Shown piece after piece: positions 55,929 through 64,000 of a stretch of DNA of 64,000 bases; within the stretch, counting starts at the first letter, position 1, and each line of letters begins with the position of its first letter. This stretch comes from Saccharothrix sp. (GTDB taxonomy: Bacteria; Actinomycetota; Actinomycetes; Mycobacteriales; Pseudonocardiaceae). A program made the position numbers and the translations under genes. The notes under the pieces are model-generated. The model ran no database searches. It was not told the origin of the DNA and was given only the letters and a program-made list of their open reading frames with translations. The DNA lies in NCBI RefSeq assembly GCF_031180885.1, contig NZ_JAPSLK010000032.1:1-64000 (forward strand), given 5' to 3'.

Positions 55929-57179
55929 CTAGTTCCCGGACCTCGGCATGCACAGCTGCACTTCCGTCCCCTCGCCGGGGGTGGTGCGCAGCCGGACCTC
56001 GCCGCCGTGCCGGTCCATCCTCCCCCGGATCGAGTCCGCGAGGCCATGCCGGTCCTCGGGAACGGTGTCCGGGTCGAAGCCCTTGCCGCGGTCGCGCACG
56101 AACACGGTCACCCGTTCGGGTTCCACCTCACCGTAGACGCTGATCTCGCCCACCCCGGCGTGCTTGGCCGCGTTGACCATGGCCTCGCGGGCCGCCTGGA
56201 TCAGGGCCAGCAGGTTCGGGTCCAGCTCGCAGTCGCCGACGACGACCTGCTGGACGGTCAGCGCGAAGTGGTCCTCGACCTCGCCGGAGGCCTTGGCGAT
56301 CGCGGCGGACAGCGTGGTCGGCTGGGTGTTGTCCTCGACGTTGCGCCCGTACAGCCACTCGCGCAGCTGGCGCTCCTGCCCCCGGGCCAACCGCTTGACC
56401 TCGCGCGGGTTCTCGGACTGCTTCTGGATCAGCGCAAGCGTTTGCAGGACGGAGTCGTGCAGGTGGGCGGCGATCTCGGCGCGTTCCTCGGTCCGGATGC
56501 GGACCCGGCGCTCCTCGCCCAGGTCGTTGATCAGCTTGATCCACAGCGGCACGGTGAGCACCGCCACGCCGCCCAGGGTCGCGACCACGGCGAGCAGCGC
56601 GAACCGCAGCTGGTCGATGCCGTAGCTGTTGACCAGCAGCACGCCGATGCCGATGGCGACCAGCGCCACGCCCGCGAGCACCCGGACCACGGCCGACCGG
56701 CCGCTGCCCAGCAGCCCGGACCGCGCCCCGTCCCGCCAGCGCCGCCGCTGCGCCTCGTCCGCCTCGCGCCACACCACGGCCGCGCCGACCAGGGCCACCG
56801 CGAGCGGCCCGACGATCCAGCCGCTGACCGGGCCGGACATCAGCCCGCTGATCACCGCCGCGCCGATGCCCAGCGCGACCAGGCCCAGCGCCTGCTGGCG
56901 CTCCTTGGACCCGGACGGCCGCTCCGGCGCGTCGACCTCCCGCTGCGGCACGAACAGCCACAGCAGGCCGTACGCGACGACGCCGACGCCGTTGAGCGCG
57001 GTCAGGGCCGCGAACACCGCGCGCACCCAGAACACGTCCACGCCGAGGTGGTCGGCCACGCCCCCGGCCACGCCCGCGACGACCCGGCCGCCGCGCCGCC
57101 TGCGCACCGGCTCGGGGTAGCGGGACTGCCTGGCCGCGGTCGGTTGCCTGTCCACGGTCTCCACCACCTGCGCTGTCAC
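55929..57179 (-). CDS. PspC-domain sensor histidine kinase (HisKA_3)
   Basis: A 416-residue membrane kinase. An N-terminal PspC domain (VVAGVAGGVADHLGVDVFWV, VVAYGLLWLFVPQ, about 30-90) is followed by further membrane helices to about 230. The HisKA_3 dimerisation/phosphoacceptor helix (AEIAAHLHDSVLQTLALIQK, His near 255) and a HATPase_c domain (REAMVNAAKHAGV, DRGKGFD, about 310-415) complete it. GTG 57179 is the start before the PspC block. The order kinase-regulator with a divergent PspC/LiaF-like protein suggests a LiaFSR-type cell-envelope stress system. Confidence 0.92.
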   Translation of the reverse strand: MTAQVVETVDRQPTAARQSRYPEPVRRRRGGRVVAGVAGGVADHLGVDVFWVRAVFAALTALNGVGVVAYGLLWLFVPQREVDAPERPSGSKERQQALGLVALGIGAAVISGLMSGPVSGWIVGPLAVALVGAAVVWREADEAQRRRWRDGARSGLLGSGRSAVVRVLAGVALVAIGIGVLLVNSYGIDQLRFALLAVVATLGGVAVLTVPLWIKLINDLGEERRVRIRTEERAEIAAHLHDSVLQTLALIQKQSENPREVKRLARGQERQLREWLYGRNVEDNTQPTTLSAAIAKASGEVEDHFALTVQQVVVGDCELDPNLLALIQAAREAMVNAAKHAGVGEISVYGEVEPERVTVFVRDRGKGFDPDTVPEDRHGLADSIRGRMDRHGGEVRLRTTPGEGTEVQLCMPRSGN

Positions 57180-57290
57180 GGTCCGATCGTCACACGAGCG
57201 GTTTTCCGATTCATCAGGGTTCCACCCGATGCCGGGTTCAGGGTGGGTCCCCGATGCGCATCGTGCCCGGCAACGGCGATGCTCGTCACC

Positions 57291-58499
57291 GTGAGCGGGA
57301 ACCTGAGCACAGCCGGCGTCGAGCAGACGCTGAAGGACTTCTGGGCCAGCAGGCCCAGGCGGCCGCACGAGGGGCGCAAGGTCGCCGGTGTCGCCGCCGG
57401 TATCGCGGAGCGGTACCAGATCGACCCGGTGATCGTCCGGGTGGCGTTCGTGGCCATGGCGCTGTGCAACGGCGCGGGCATTTTGATCTACCTGTTGGGG
57501 TGGTTGTTCCTCGCCCAGGAGGGTGACGAGGCGTCCGCCGCGGAGGCGCTGGTCGGCCGCGGCCGCAGTTCCACGCCCGCGCCGCTGACCGTGCTGCTGG
57601 GGCTGGCGGTGCTGCCGGCGTCGGGGCTGTTCGTGGACGGCGGCTTCACCATGGTCGGCGGGCTCCTGCTGTCCGTCGGCGCCATCTACGCGCTGCACCG
57701 CGGCCGCGGGCAGTTGAACCGACCCGCCCCGAGCCCCGAGGTGAGCCCCGTGGACCCCGCAGACGCCCCGACGACCCGCGTCACGCCGCCCGCCTGGGAC
57801 CCGCTGGGCGCCGCGCCGTTCGCGTGGGACCTGCCCGAGCCGACCCCGACCACCCCGCCGGTGCCGGTCGCCCCGGCCCGCCCGCGGCGCCGCAAGTCCC
57901 GCGTGGGCGGGATGACGTTCGGCCTGGCGCTGGTCGTGCTGGCCGGCTCGATGGTGGCCGCCGAGTACAGCGACTGGTTCACCGCGCCGCACGTCATCGG
58001 CCTGGTTGTCGCGACGCTCGGCCTGGGGATGCTGGTCGGCGCGCTGCGCGGGGGCGGCGGCAAGGGCCTGATCGGCCTGGTCGTGCCGCTGAGCGTGGCG
58101 GGGGTCGTGATGACCACGGTGGACTTCCCGGAGTGGAACGACTCCGACCGGTACGGCGACCTGTCCGCGCGGCCGACGGCCGTCGTGGACGTGCTGCCCA
58201 AGTACGACTCGAACATCGGCACCGTGGACGTCGACCTGACCGGTCTGCCCGCGTCCGGCACGGTGAAGACGGCGGTCGAGATCGGCCTGGGCGAGGCCCG
58301 GGTGATCGTGCCGAAGGGCGCGGACGTGGTCGCGGTCTGCCACGCCGACCTCGGCGTGGTGAAGTGCCTGGACAAGCAGGCGGACGGGAAGGGCCCCACC
58401 GAGCGGGTGACCGACAACGGCGCCGACGGCGAGGGCGGGCTGAAGATCGAGCTGGACGTGAAGGCCGGCATGGGAGAGGTGGTGGTGAGCCGTGGCTGA
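57291..58499 (+). CDS. PspC-domain membrane protein with LiaF-like C-terminal domain
   Basis: A 402-residue protein. The N-terminal PspC domain (RKVAGVAAGIAERYQIDPVI, ILIYLLGWLFLAQ) and several membrane helices are split by a Pro-rich linker (about 155-200). The last about 110 residues form a beta-rich domain (NIGTVDVDLTGLP, AVEIGLGEARVIVPKGADVV) like LiaF/toast-rack domains. GTG 57291 is used, with ATG 57279 possible. It is divergent from the kinase across about 110 bases and overlaps the next gene by 8 bases. It may act as the signal input or inhibitor of the kinase. Confidence 0.85.
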   Translation: MSGNLSTAGVEQTLKDFWASRPRRPHEGRKVAGVAAGIAERYQIDPVIVRVAFVAMALCNGAGILIYLLGWLFLAQEGDEASAAEALVGRGRSSTPAPLTVLLGLAVLPASGLFVDGGFTMVGGLLLSVGAIYALHRGRGQLNRPAPSPEVSPVDPADAPTTRVTPPAWDPLGAAPFAWDLPEPTPTTPPVPVAPARPRRRKSRVGGMTFGLALVVLAGSMVAAEYSDWFTAPHVIGLVVATLGLGMLVGALRGGGGKGLIGLVVPLSVAGVVMTTVDFPEWNDSDRYGDLSARPTAVVDVLPKYDSNIGTVDVDLTGLPASGTVKTAVEIGLGEARVIVPKGADVVAVCHADLGVVKCLDKQADGKGPTERVTDNGADGEGGLKIELDVKAGMGEVVVSRG

Positions 58500-58692
58500 C
58501 CGTGAAGTGCAAGAGAAGCGTGGCGTCGACGTGGTGGGACTGGTGTTCGGGGTCGCGGCCCTGGTCGCCGCCGCCTACATGCTGTCCGACGGCGCGGCGT
58601 GGCCGGACTTCCTGGACCTGCGCTGGGTCCTCGCGGGCGGCGCGATGGTGATCGGCCTGGGCCTCCTGGCCGGCTCCGCCCGCCGCCGCTGA
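58492..58692 (+). CDS. Small two-helix membrane protein
   Basis: A 66-residue protein with two hydrophobic helices (VVGLVFGVAALVAAAYML and WVLAGGAMVIGLGLLAG). It starts at GTG 58492, 8 bases inside the end of the PspC/LiaF-like gene, so the two are coupled. There is no known domain. It is probably a subunit of the same envelope-stress module. Confidence 0.75.
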   Translation: MADREVQEKRGVDVVGLVFGVAALVAAAYMLSDGAAWPDFLDLRWVLAGGAMVIGLGLLAGSARRR

Positions 58693-58710
58693 CACCCGCC
58701 GCCACTGAGG

Positions 58711-58743
58711 CCCGACAACGCTCACGCCCGACAACGCTCACAA
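58711..58743. repeat. 16-bp direct duplication
   Basis: GCCCGACAACGCTCAC is repeated head to tail (first copy from about 58712, second to about 58742), just before the terminator. Confidence 0.55.
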
Positions 58744-58747
58744 TCCG

Positions 58748-58780
58748 AAGGGCCGCTCCTCACCACGAGGAGCGGCCCTT
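58748..58780. terminator. Bidirectional terminator between PspC operon and guaA
   Basis: AAGGGCCGCTCCTC (58748-58761) pairs perfectly with 58767-58780 around ACCAC, with CTT following on the plus strand and AA-rich start on the other. Confidence 0.88.
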
Positions 58781-58817
58781 CTTCACGACCGCGTCGTGCT
58801 CGGCGGGCGCGGCGGGA

Positions 58818-60386
58818 TCACTCCCACTCGATGGTGCCCGGCGGCTTGCTCGTCACGTCCAGCACCACCCGGTTGACCTCCGCCACCTCGTTGGTGATCC
58901 GGGTCGAGATGCGCTCCAGCACGTCGTACGGCAGGCGGGTCCAGTCGGCGGTCATCGCGTCCTCCGAGGACACCGGCCGCAGCACGACCGGGTGACCGTA
59001 GGTCCGCCCGTCGCCCTGCACGCCCACGCTGCGCACGTCCGCCAGCAGGACCACCGGGCACTGCCAGATCGTGCGGTCCAGGCCGGCCGAGGTCAGCTCC
59101 TCGCGGGCGATCGCGTCGGCCTTGCGCAGCACGTCCAGCCGCTCCGCGGTCACCTCGCCGATGATCCGGATGCCCAGCCCCGGCCCCGGGAACGGCTGCC
59201 GCTGCACGATCGTCTCCGGCAGGCCCAGCTCCGTGCCGACCCGGCGCACCTCGTCCTTGAACAGCGCCCGCAGCGGCTCGACCAGGGTGAACTGGAGGTC
59301 CTCGGGCAGCCCGCCGACGTTGTGGTGGCTCTTGATGTTCGCGGTGCCCGCGCCGCCGCCGGACTCGACCACGTCCGGGTACAGCGTCCCCTGCACGAGG
59401 AACCGGTAGTCGCCCTCGGCCTTCAGGTCCCGCTCGGCCTGCTCGAACACGCGGATGAACTCGCGGCCGATGATCTTGCGCTTCTCCTCCGGGTCCGTGA
59501 CGCCCTTCAACGCCCCCAGGAACCGCTCGCGCGCGTCCACGGTGACCAGGTTCACGCCGGTCGCGGCCACGTAGTCGCGCTCGACCTGCGCCCGCTCACC
59601 CGCCCGCAGCAGCCCGTGGTCGACGAACACGCAGGTCAGCCGGTCGCCGATGGCGCGCTGCACCAGCGCCGCCGCGACCGCGGAGTCCACGCCGCCGGAC
59701 AGGCCGCAGATCGCCTTGCCGTCCCCGATCTGCTCGCGGATGCGCGCGACCTGCTCGTCCACGATCGACGACGTCGTCCACTGCGGCCGGATGCCCGCGA
59801 TCTCGTGCAGGAACCGCCGCAGCACCTCCTGGCCGTGCGGCGAGTGGCCGACCTCCGGGTGGTACTGCACGCCCGCGAACCGGCGCTCCCGGTCCTCGAA
59901 CGCGGCCACCGGCGCGCCGTCGCTGGACGCGGTCACGGTGAAGCCCTGCGGGGCCGCGGTGACGCAGTCGCCGTGGCTCATCCACACCGGGTGGCTGCCG
60001 GGCAGCTCCTCGTGCAGCAGACCGCCGTCGGCCCGCACGTTCACCTCGGTGCGGCCGTACTCGCGGGTGCCGGTGTGCTCGACGGTGCCGCCGAGGGCGC
60101 CCGCCATGGCCTGGAAGCCGTAGCAGATGCCGAACACCGGCACGCCCACCTCGAACAGCTTCGGGTCCACCTGCGGGGCGCCCGGCTCGTAGACGCTGGA
60201 CGGACCGCCGGAGAGCACGATGGCCGCCGGGTCCTTCTCCAGCAGCTCGGCCACGCTCGCGGTGTGCGGCACGACCTCGGAGTACACCTGCGCTTCGCGC
60301 ACGCGACGGGCGATCAGCTGCGCGTACTGCGCACCGAAGTCGACGACCAGAACGGGGCGGCTGCTGCTCTCAGACACGGCTGACAT
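58818..60386 (-). CDS. guaA: GMP synthase (glutamine-hydrolysing)
   Basis: It converts XMP to GMP with ATP and glutamine. The 522-residue protein has a class I glutaminase (Cys in [11 protein letters not shown] near 88, catalytic HPEVGHS near 175). An ATP-pyrophosphatase with P-loop [13 protein letters not shown] near 230 follows, and the dimerisation domain ends KPPGTIEWE. The start is ATG 60386. With guaB and guaB3 it completes the guanine branch within about 16 kb, although it is transcribed separately and leftward. Confidence 0.97.
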   Translation of the reverse strand: MSAVSESSSRPVLVVDFGAQYAQLIARRVREAQVYSEVVPHTASVAELLEKDPAAIVLSGGPSSVYEPGAPQVDPKLFEVGVPVFGICYGFQAMAGALGGTVEHTGTREYGRTEVNVRADGGLLHEELPGSHPVWMSHGDCVTAAPQGFTVTASSDGAPVAAFEDRERRFAGVQYHPEVGHSPHGQEVLRRFLHEIAGIRPQWTTSSIVDEQVARIREQIGDGKAICGLSGGVDSAVAAALVQRAIGDRLTCVFVDHGLLRAGERAQVERDYVAATGVNLVTVDARERFLGALKGVTDPEEKRKIIGREFIRVFEQAERDLKAEGDYRFLVQGTLYPDVVESGGGAGTANIKSHHNVGGLPEDLQFTLVEPLRALFKDEVRRVGTELGLPETIVQRQPFPGPGLGIRIIGEVTAERLDVLRKADAIAREELTSAGLDRTIWQCPVVLLADVRSVGVQGDGRTYGHPVVLRPVSSEDAMTADWTRLPYDVLERISTRITNEVAEVNRVVLDVTSKPPGTIEWE

Positions 60387-60420
60387 CGTCTCAGACCTGC
60401 ACCGGGTGCTCAGAACGGCC

Positions 60421-60433
60421 TAGGTTGTGCCCC
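60421..60433 (+). promoter_or_regulatory. Leaderless -10 element of the aldehyde dehydrogenase gene
   Basis: TAGGTT (60421-60426) is followed by 7 bases and then ATG 60434. No ribosome site is present. This is the spacing expected for transcription starting at the A of the ATG. No good -35 was found. Confidence 0.55.
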
Positions 60434-61879
60434 ATGGACGCGTTCACCCCGCAGCCACGGCCCTGCTGGATCGCCGGACGTCCGGAGCAGGGCACGGGGG
60501 CCATCACCGTCACCCACCCCTACGACGGCACGGAGGTGGCGTCGGTCGCCGTACCCGGCCCCGACCAGGTGGAACGGGCCGTCGCCGGCGCGGCGGCGGT
60601 GGCCAAGGCATTCCGCCGCACCCCCGCGCACGTCCGCGCGAAGGCCCTCCTGCACGTGTCCCAGACCCTCGCCGAACGCGCCGAGGAGATCGCCGAGACC
60701 ATCACCGCCGAGAACGGCAAGCCGCTCAAGTGGGCGAACATCGAGGTCCAGCGCGCGGTGAACACGTTCCGGTTCGCCGCCGAGGAGGCCCGCCGGTTCA
60801 CCGGCGACCTCCAGCGCCTGGACACCGACGCCAACGGCGAGGGCCGCATGGCGGTGGTCCGCCGGGTCCCGCGCGGCCCGGTGCTCGCGGTCGCCCCGTT
60901 CAACTTCCCGCTCAACCTGGTGGCGCACAAGGTGGCCCCGGCGCTGGCCGTGGGCGCCCCGGTCATCGTGAAACCCGCCTCGGCGACCCCGCTGTCGGCG
61001 TTGCTGCTCGGCGAGGTGCTGGCCGAGGCCGACCTGCCCGAGGGCGCCTTCTCGGTGCTGCCGGTGCGCGGCTCGGACATGAAGTCGCTGGTCACCGACG
61101 AGCGGCTGCCGGTCATCTCGTTCACCGGCTCGACCTCGGTGGGCTGGTCGCTGACCGACAGCGCGCCGCGCAAGCACGTGCTGATGGAGCTGGGGTCCAA
61201 CAGCGCCGCCATCGTGTGCCCGGACTGGCCCGACCTGGGGTGGGCGGCGTCCCGGATCGCGACCTTCGGCAACTACCAGGCCGGCCAGTCGTGCATCGCG
61301 GTCCAGCGGGTGCTGGTGCATCGGGAGGTGGCGGACGAGTTCGTGCCGAAGCTGGTGGCGGCGGTGCGGGCGTTGAAGACCGGCGACCCGCACGACCCGG
61401 AGGTCGAGGTCGGCCCGCTCATCGACGAGGACAACGCCCGCCGGGTCGAGGAGTGGATCTCCGAAGCCGTGTCCGGTGGCGCGGTCCTGCACGTCGGCGG
61501 CGGCCGGAAGGGCACCTCGATCGAGCCCGCCGTGCTGCAGGACGTGCCGGCGGAGGCCCGGTTGTGGCACCAGGAGGTCTTCGGGCCGGTGCTGGCGGTG
61601 TCCGTGGTGGAGTCGGTCGGGGAGGCGTTCGCGCAGGCCAACGCCACCGAGTACGGCTTGCAGGCGGGTGTGTTCACCCGTGACGTGACGGTGGCGTTCG
61701 AGGCGGCGGCCGAGCTGGAAGTCGGCGGCGTGATCATCGGCGACGTGCCGTCGTACCGGGCGGACCAGATGCCTTACGGCGGCGTGAAGGGGTCGGGGAC
61801 CGGGCGGGAGGGGGTGCGTTCGGCGATGGAGGACTTCACCGAGGAACGCACCATGGTCCTGACCGGCATCACCCTCTGA
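60434..61879 (+). CDS. NAD(P)-dependent aldehyde dehydrogenase
   Basis: A 481-residue ALDH-superfamily enzyme. It has cofactor-binding APFNFPLNLVAHKVAPAL near residue 150 and ISFTGSTSVGW near 232. The catalytic Glu is in LMELGSNSAAIV, the nucleophile Cys in NYQAGQSCIAVQRV near 285, and EVFGPVLAV follows. ATG 60434 is chosen because it fits a leaderless promoter; a GTG 9 bases upstream is less likely. It is closest in style to succinate-semialdehyde/lactaldehyde-type dehydrogenases, but substrate cannot be assigned. Its stop directly abuts the stop of the opposing kinase gene. Confidence 0.88.
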   Translation: MDAFTPQPRPCWIAGRPEQGTGAITVTHPYDGTEVASVAVPGPDQVERAVAGAAAVAKAFRRTPAHVRAKALLHVSQTLAERAEEIAETITAENGKPLKWANIEVQRAVNTFRFAAEEARRFTGDLQRLDTDANGEGRMAVVRRVPRGPVLAVAPFNFPLNLVAHKVAPALAVGAPVIVKPASATPLSALLLGEVLAEADLPEGAFSVLPVRGSDMKSLVTDERLPVISFTGSTSVGWSLTDSAPRKHVLMELGSNSAAIVCPDWPDLGWAASRIATFGNYQAGQSCIAVQRVLVHREVADEFVPKLVAAVRALKTGDPHDPEVEVGPLIDEDNARRVEEWISEAVSGGAVLHVGGGRKGTSIEPAVLQDVPAEARLWHQEVFGPVLAVSVVESVGEAFAQANATEYGLQAGVFTRDVTVAFEAAAELEVGGVIIGDVPSYRADQMPYGGVKGSGTGREGVRSAMEDFTEERTMVLTGITL

Positions 61880-63151
61880 TCAAGCGACCCGTTCCGAAGA
61901 GATGATCTGGAGGTGGTCGTCCACCGGCCGCACCCGCAGCCGGTAGGTCTCCACGGACTGCGCGGACCCCTGCACGAAGGCCAACTCCACGTCCGCGGTG
62001 AACACGTCGTCCTCGCGCAGGACACCGACGCTCGTCACGTGGACGTTGTCGTAGGCCACCCAGAACCGGGTGTAGTCGGGCAGGTCCGGCCGGAAGTCGG
62101 GGGAGAGGTTCTCCCAGGCCAGCGACGGGTCGTTGGTCACCTGCGCGTAGTGGGCGCGGATGAAGTCGACCACCGCCTGGTCGTCGAACAGCGGCGGGGC
62201 GACCTGGACGTCGCTCTGCGCCGGCGGCGGGCCGGTCACCGAAGGTTCGGCGGTCAGGGAGGCGGCGGCGATCGCGCCGGCGGCCACCACCAGGATCGCC
62301 GTGGCGATGGCGGGCGCCATCCAGCCCGGCCGGGGGCGGTCGACCGGGGGGTTCGCCAGCAGGTCCGCGGCGTCGGCGGCGGACGGGCGTTCGGCGGGGT
62401 CGCCGGCCAGCAGCCGGGAGATCACACCGGACAGCGGACCCGGTGCGGGCGGGTCGATGTCGCCTTTGGCCGCCTTGTACAGCAGCGCCAGGCTGTTCTC
62501 GGTCGCCCCGTAGGGCGGTCGGCCCTCGGTGGCCGCGTACAGGGTCGCGCCCAGCGAGAAGACGTCGGCGGCGGTCCCCGGCTGTTCGCCGCGCGCCACC
62601 TCGGGAGCCAGGTACGCGGGGGTGCCGGTGATCATGCCGGTGTCGGTGAGGGTGCCGTCGTTCACCGAGCGGGAGATGCCGAAATCGGTCAGCTTCACCG
62701 CGCCGTCGTGGCCGATGAGGACGTTGGACGGCTTCACGTCGCGGTGGACGATGCCCGCCGCGTGCGCCGCGGCCAGCGCCGCCGCCACGTGGCCGCCGAT
62801 GCGGGCCGCCTCCGCGTGGTCCAGCGCGCCGCGCTCCACCAGCAGCTCGGCCAGGCTGCGTGCGGGCACGTACTCCATGACCAACCAGGGCCGGTCGTCC
62901 TCGACCACCACGTCGAACACCGCGACGGCGTTCGGGTGGTGCAGCCGGGCCGCGTTGCGCGCCTCGCGCAGCGCCCGGGCCCCGGCCACCCGGGCCTCGT
63001 CGGGCGTCAGGTCGGGCCAGCGGAGCTGCTTGACGGCCACCTCGCGGTCCAGCAGCGCGTCGAGCGCCCGCCAGACGACGCCCATGGCGCCGCTGCCGAC
63101 CCGCTCGACCAGCGCGTACCGACCGCCGACCGCAGCCCCCGACTCGTGCAC
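61880..63151 (-). CDS. Membrane Ser/Thr protein kinase (PknB type)
   Basis: A 423-residue Hanks-type kinase. It has the glycine loop RVGSGAMGVVW, Lys in EVAVKQLRW, the catalytic loop VHRDVKPSNVLI near 137, DFGISRS and GTPAYLAPEVARGE. A membrane helix lies at about 277-300 (PAIATAILVVAAGAIAAASL). The extracellular part is about 120 residues with no PASTA repeats. GTG 63151 is the start. It ends on the base after the aldehyde dehydrogenase stop. It follows an SsgB-like gene, which hints at a role in cell division or sporulation control (inference). Confidence 0.9.
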   Translation of the reverse strand: MHESGAAVGGRYALVERVGSGAMGVVWRALDALLDREVAVKQLRWPDLTPDEARVAGARALREARNAARLHHPNAVAVFDVVVEDDRPWLVMEYVPARSLAELLVERGALDHAEAARIGGHVAAALAAAHAAGIVHRDVKPSNVLIGHDGAVKLTDFGISRSVNDGTLTDTGMITGTPAYLAPEVARGEQPGTAADVFSLGATLYAATEGRPPYGATENSLALLYKAAKGDIDPPAPGPLSGVISRLLAGDPAERPSAADAADLLANPPVDRPRPGWMAPAIATAILVVAAGAIAAASLTAEPSVTGPPPAQSDVQVAPPLFDDQAVVDFIRAHYAQVTNDPSLAWENLSPDFRPDLPDYTRFWVAYDNVHVTSVGVLREDDVFTADVELAFVQGSAQSVETYRLRVRPVDDHLQIISSERVA

Positions 63152-63173
63152 GGGAGGAGGGTAGCGACCGGGC

Positions 63174-63584
63174 TCAGTTGGTCGAGACGAGCTTGGCCAA
63201 CTCGCGGTCGAAGTCGATCCACAGGTCCTCCTCGCCGGGCTGGACCACGTCGTAGGTGAGGTCCAGGAACTCGGCGATGTCCTCGGCCTGGGCGGACAGG
63301 ATCGCGAACCCGGTCGGCGCGTTCAGCTCCAGCAGGACCCGCTCCGGGTCGTCGGCGGCCGGGCGGACCAGGATGTCGCCCTCTCCGGACGCGGTCAGCA
63401 GGCCGTCGGCCAGCAGGTCGCGGGCGAAGATCCACTCGACCTTGCCCTGCCCGGTGTGGAACAGGACGGCGACCGCGTACGGGTCCTCCGGTTCGTAGTG
63501 CAGCTCGGCTTCCACCGGGGCCGGCGGGACGCCGGGGACCAGGAGGTGGAACGTCGTCGTGGTGGTGATGCTCTCGGCGCTCAT
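63174..63584 (-). CDS. SsgA/SsgB-like sporulation and cell-division regulator (SALP)
   Basis: A 136-residue protein with the SALP pattern: LHYEPEDPYAVAVLFHTGQG, VEWIFARDLLADGLL and an acidic end (DLWIDFDRELAKLV). Length and motifs resemble SsgB, which positions FtsZ during sporulation-specific division in Streptomyces. ATG 63584 follows AAGGGA on its strand. It lies 22 bases before the Ser/Thr kinase on the same strand, so cotranscription is likely. Its presence supports a filamentous, sporulating or fragmenting actinomycete. Confidence 0.9.
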   Translation of the reverse strand: MSAESITTTTTFHLLVPGVPPAPVEAELHYEPEDPYAVAVLFHTGQGKVEWIFARDLLADGLLTASGEGDILVRPAADDPERVLLELNAPTGFAILSAQAEDIAEFLDLTYDVVQPGEEDLWIDFDRELAKLVSTN

Positions 63585-63684
63585 GGCTGTGGGATTCCCT
63601 TCTCGGTTCGACCCTCTCAGGAGAGGAGACGTCCGGAAAGGTGAATCGGGACGTGGTTCGCCTGAACACCACGCGATCGGGGGA

Positions 63685-63701
63685 GACCTGCGTCGCAGGT
63701 C
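63685..63701. other. Short hairpin in the ssgB-like upstream region
   Basis: GACCTGC (63685-63691) pairs with GCAGGTC (63695-63701) around GTC. It may help terminate the transporter transcript or act as an operator. Confidence 0.4.
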
Positions 63702-63747
63702 CACCCGTTTGCCCACACCGCCCGTCTCAACTGGCCGTACCGGCGAG

Positions 63748-63760
63748 TAACACAGTGTTA
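63748..63760. promoter_or_regulatory. 13-bp palindrome next to the transporter 3' end
   Basis: TAACAC-A-GTGTTA is a perfect palindrome. It is one of the few AT-rich spots here and could be an operator for the leftward ssgB-like gene or part of a transporter terminator. Confidence 0.4.
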
Positions 63761-63767
63761 TCGCAGG

Positions 63768-64000
63768 TCACTTGAGCGTAGTCACGGGCTCCTTCTGGGG
63801 CGGGACGATCGCCGTCGCGGGCTGCTTGCGGGTAAGCCCGACGCCCACGAGGACCACGACCATGCCCAGCACGACCCGGAGGTTGAGGTCCTCGCCCAGG
63901 AACGCGGCCCCGAGCAGGACCGACACCACGGGCAGCAGGTAGCCGACCGTCGTGGCGTTCGTCGGGCCCTCGTCCTCGACGATCCGGTAGTTGATGATGA
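63768..64000 (-). CDS. DMT-superfamily (EamA) transporter, C-terminal part, truncated by the window edge
   Basis: The last about 77 codons of a leftward gene whose start is outside the window. They read INYRIVEDEGPTNATTVGYL, then LPVVSVLLGAAFLGEDLNLR and VVLGMVVVLVGVGLTRK, followed by a short polar tail ending in TGA (63768-63770). The two hydrophobic helices and the LLPVVSVLLGAAFLGE segment are typical of the last repeat of EamA/DMT metabolite exporters. The substrate is unknown. Confidence 0.8.
   Translation of the reverse strand, partial: IINYRIVEDEGPTNATTVGYLLPVVSVLLGAAFLGEDLNLRVVLGMVVVLVGVGLTRKQPATAIVPPQKEPVTTLK

Noticed and set aside
58599-60383. 594-codon frame antisense to guaA
   Set aside because: guaA on the minus strand has all catalytic motifs. 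The antisense frame has none.

Overview
The window is high-GC actinobacterial chromosome, most likely from the family Pseudonocardiaceae (a Saccharothrix/Lentzea/Actinosynnema/Amycolatopsis-type organism). Pointers are many GTG starts, leaderless promoters, several AfsR/SARP regulators, developmental regulators (WhiB, BldM and SsgB families) and a core gene order that I recall, without a search, as that of the M. tuberculosis Rv3446c-Rv3396c region combined with the Streptomyces whiD-bldM-shbA-guaB order. No tRNA, rRNA, CRISPR array, insertion sequence or replication origin was seen.

Left part (1-18.4 kb). A repeat-rich non-coding start is followed by a tandem family of AfsR-type regulators: one intact gene (3146-5713) surrounded by four decayed copies (900-3115 and 5733-7879). 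Next come type VII secretion (ESX-4-type) genes: an Hsp70-like membrane protein of the Rv3446c type, a small acidic-tailed protein and a WXG100 pair. Then follow rplM-rpsI, glmM, a small Pro/Gly/Tyr-rich membrane protein and a second secretion-like cassette: a WXG100-size protein without the WXG motif, a 1006-residue protein with calcium-binding-type repeats, and another acidic-tailed protein. The ESX-4 core genes are not beside this block.

Middle (18.4-36.3 kb). glmS, the NAD(P)HX repair enzyme, alr, an alpha/beta hydrolase and tsaE run rightward. An opposing insertion (carboxyltransferase, malonyl-CoA synthetase-like ligase, thioredoxin, MerR) separates tsaE from tsaB-rimI-tsaD. A second AfsR-type regulator is divergent from an imine-reductase-like gene, with three heptamers at 11-bp spacing between them. 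A PhoD-type phosphatase closes the section.

Right-centre (36.3-49.4 kb). groES-groEL1 lie behind a CIRCE operator. They are followed by a whiB3/whiD-like gene, a MerR/B12-like regulator, a Rv3415c-position gene, a BldM orthologue whose receiver has lost its phosphorylation residues, sigD with its anti-sigma factor rsdA, a DUF5319 gene, guaB, guaB3 and a ChoD-like oxidoreductase. This is the stress, development and purine core.

Right end (49.4-64 kb). Accessory enzymes include an MBL-fold hydrolase, an FAD monooxygenase, and a stand-alone CYP102-like P450 with an SDR under a TetR gene that faces a 28-bp perfect palindrome. After these come a PspC/LiaF-like envelope-stress module (sensor kinase, response regulator, membrane proteins), guaA, an aldehyde dehydrogenase with a leaderless promoter, a membrane Ser/Thr kinase, an SsgB-like protein and the 3' end of a DMT-family transporter cut by the window edge.
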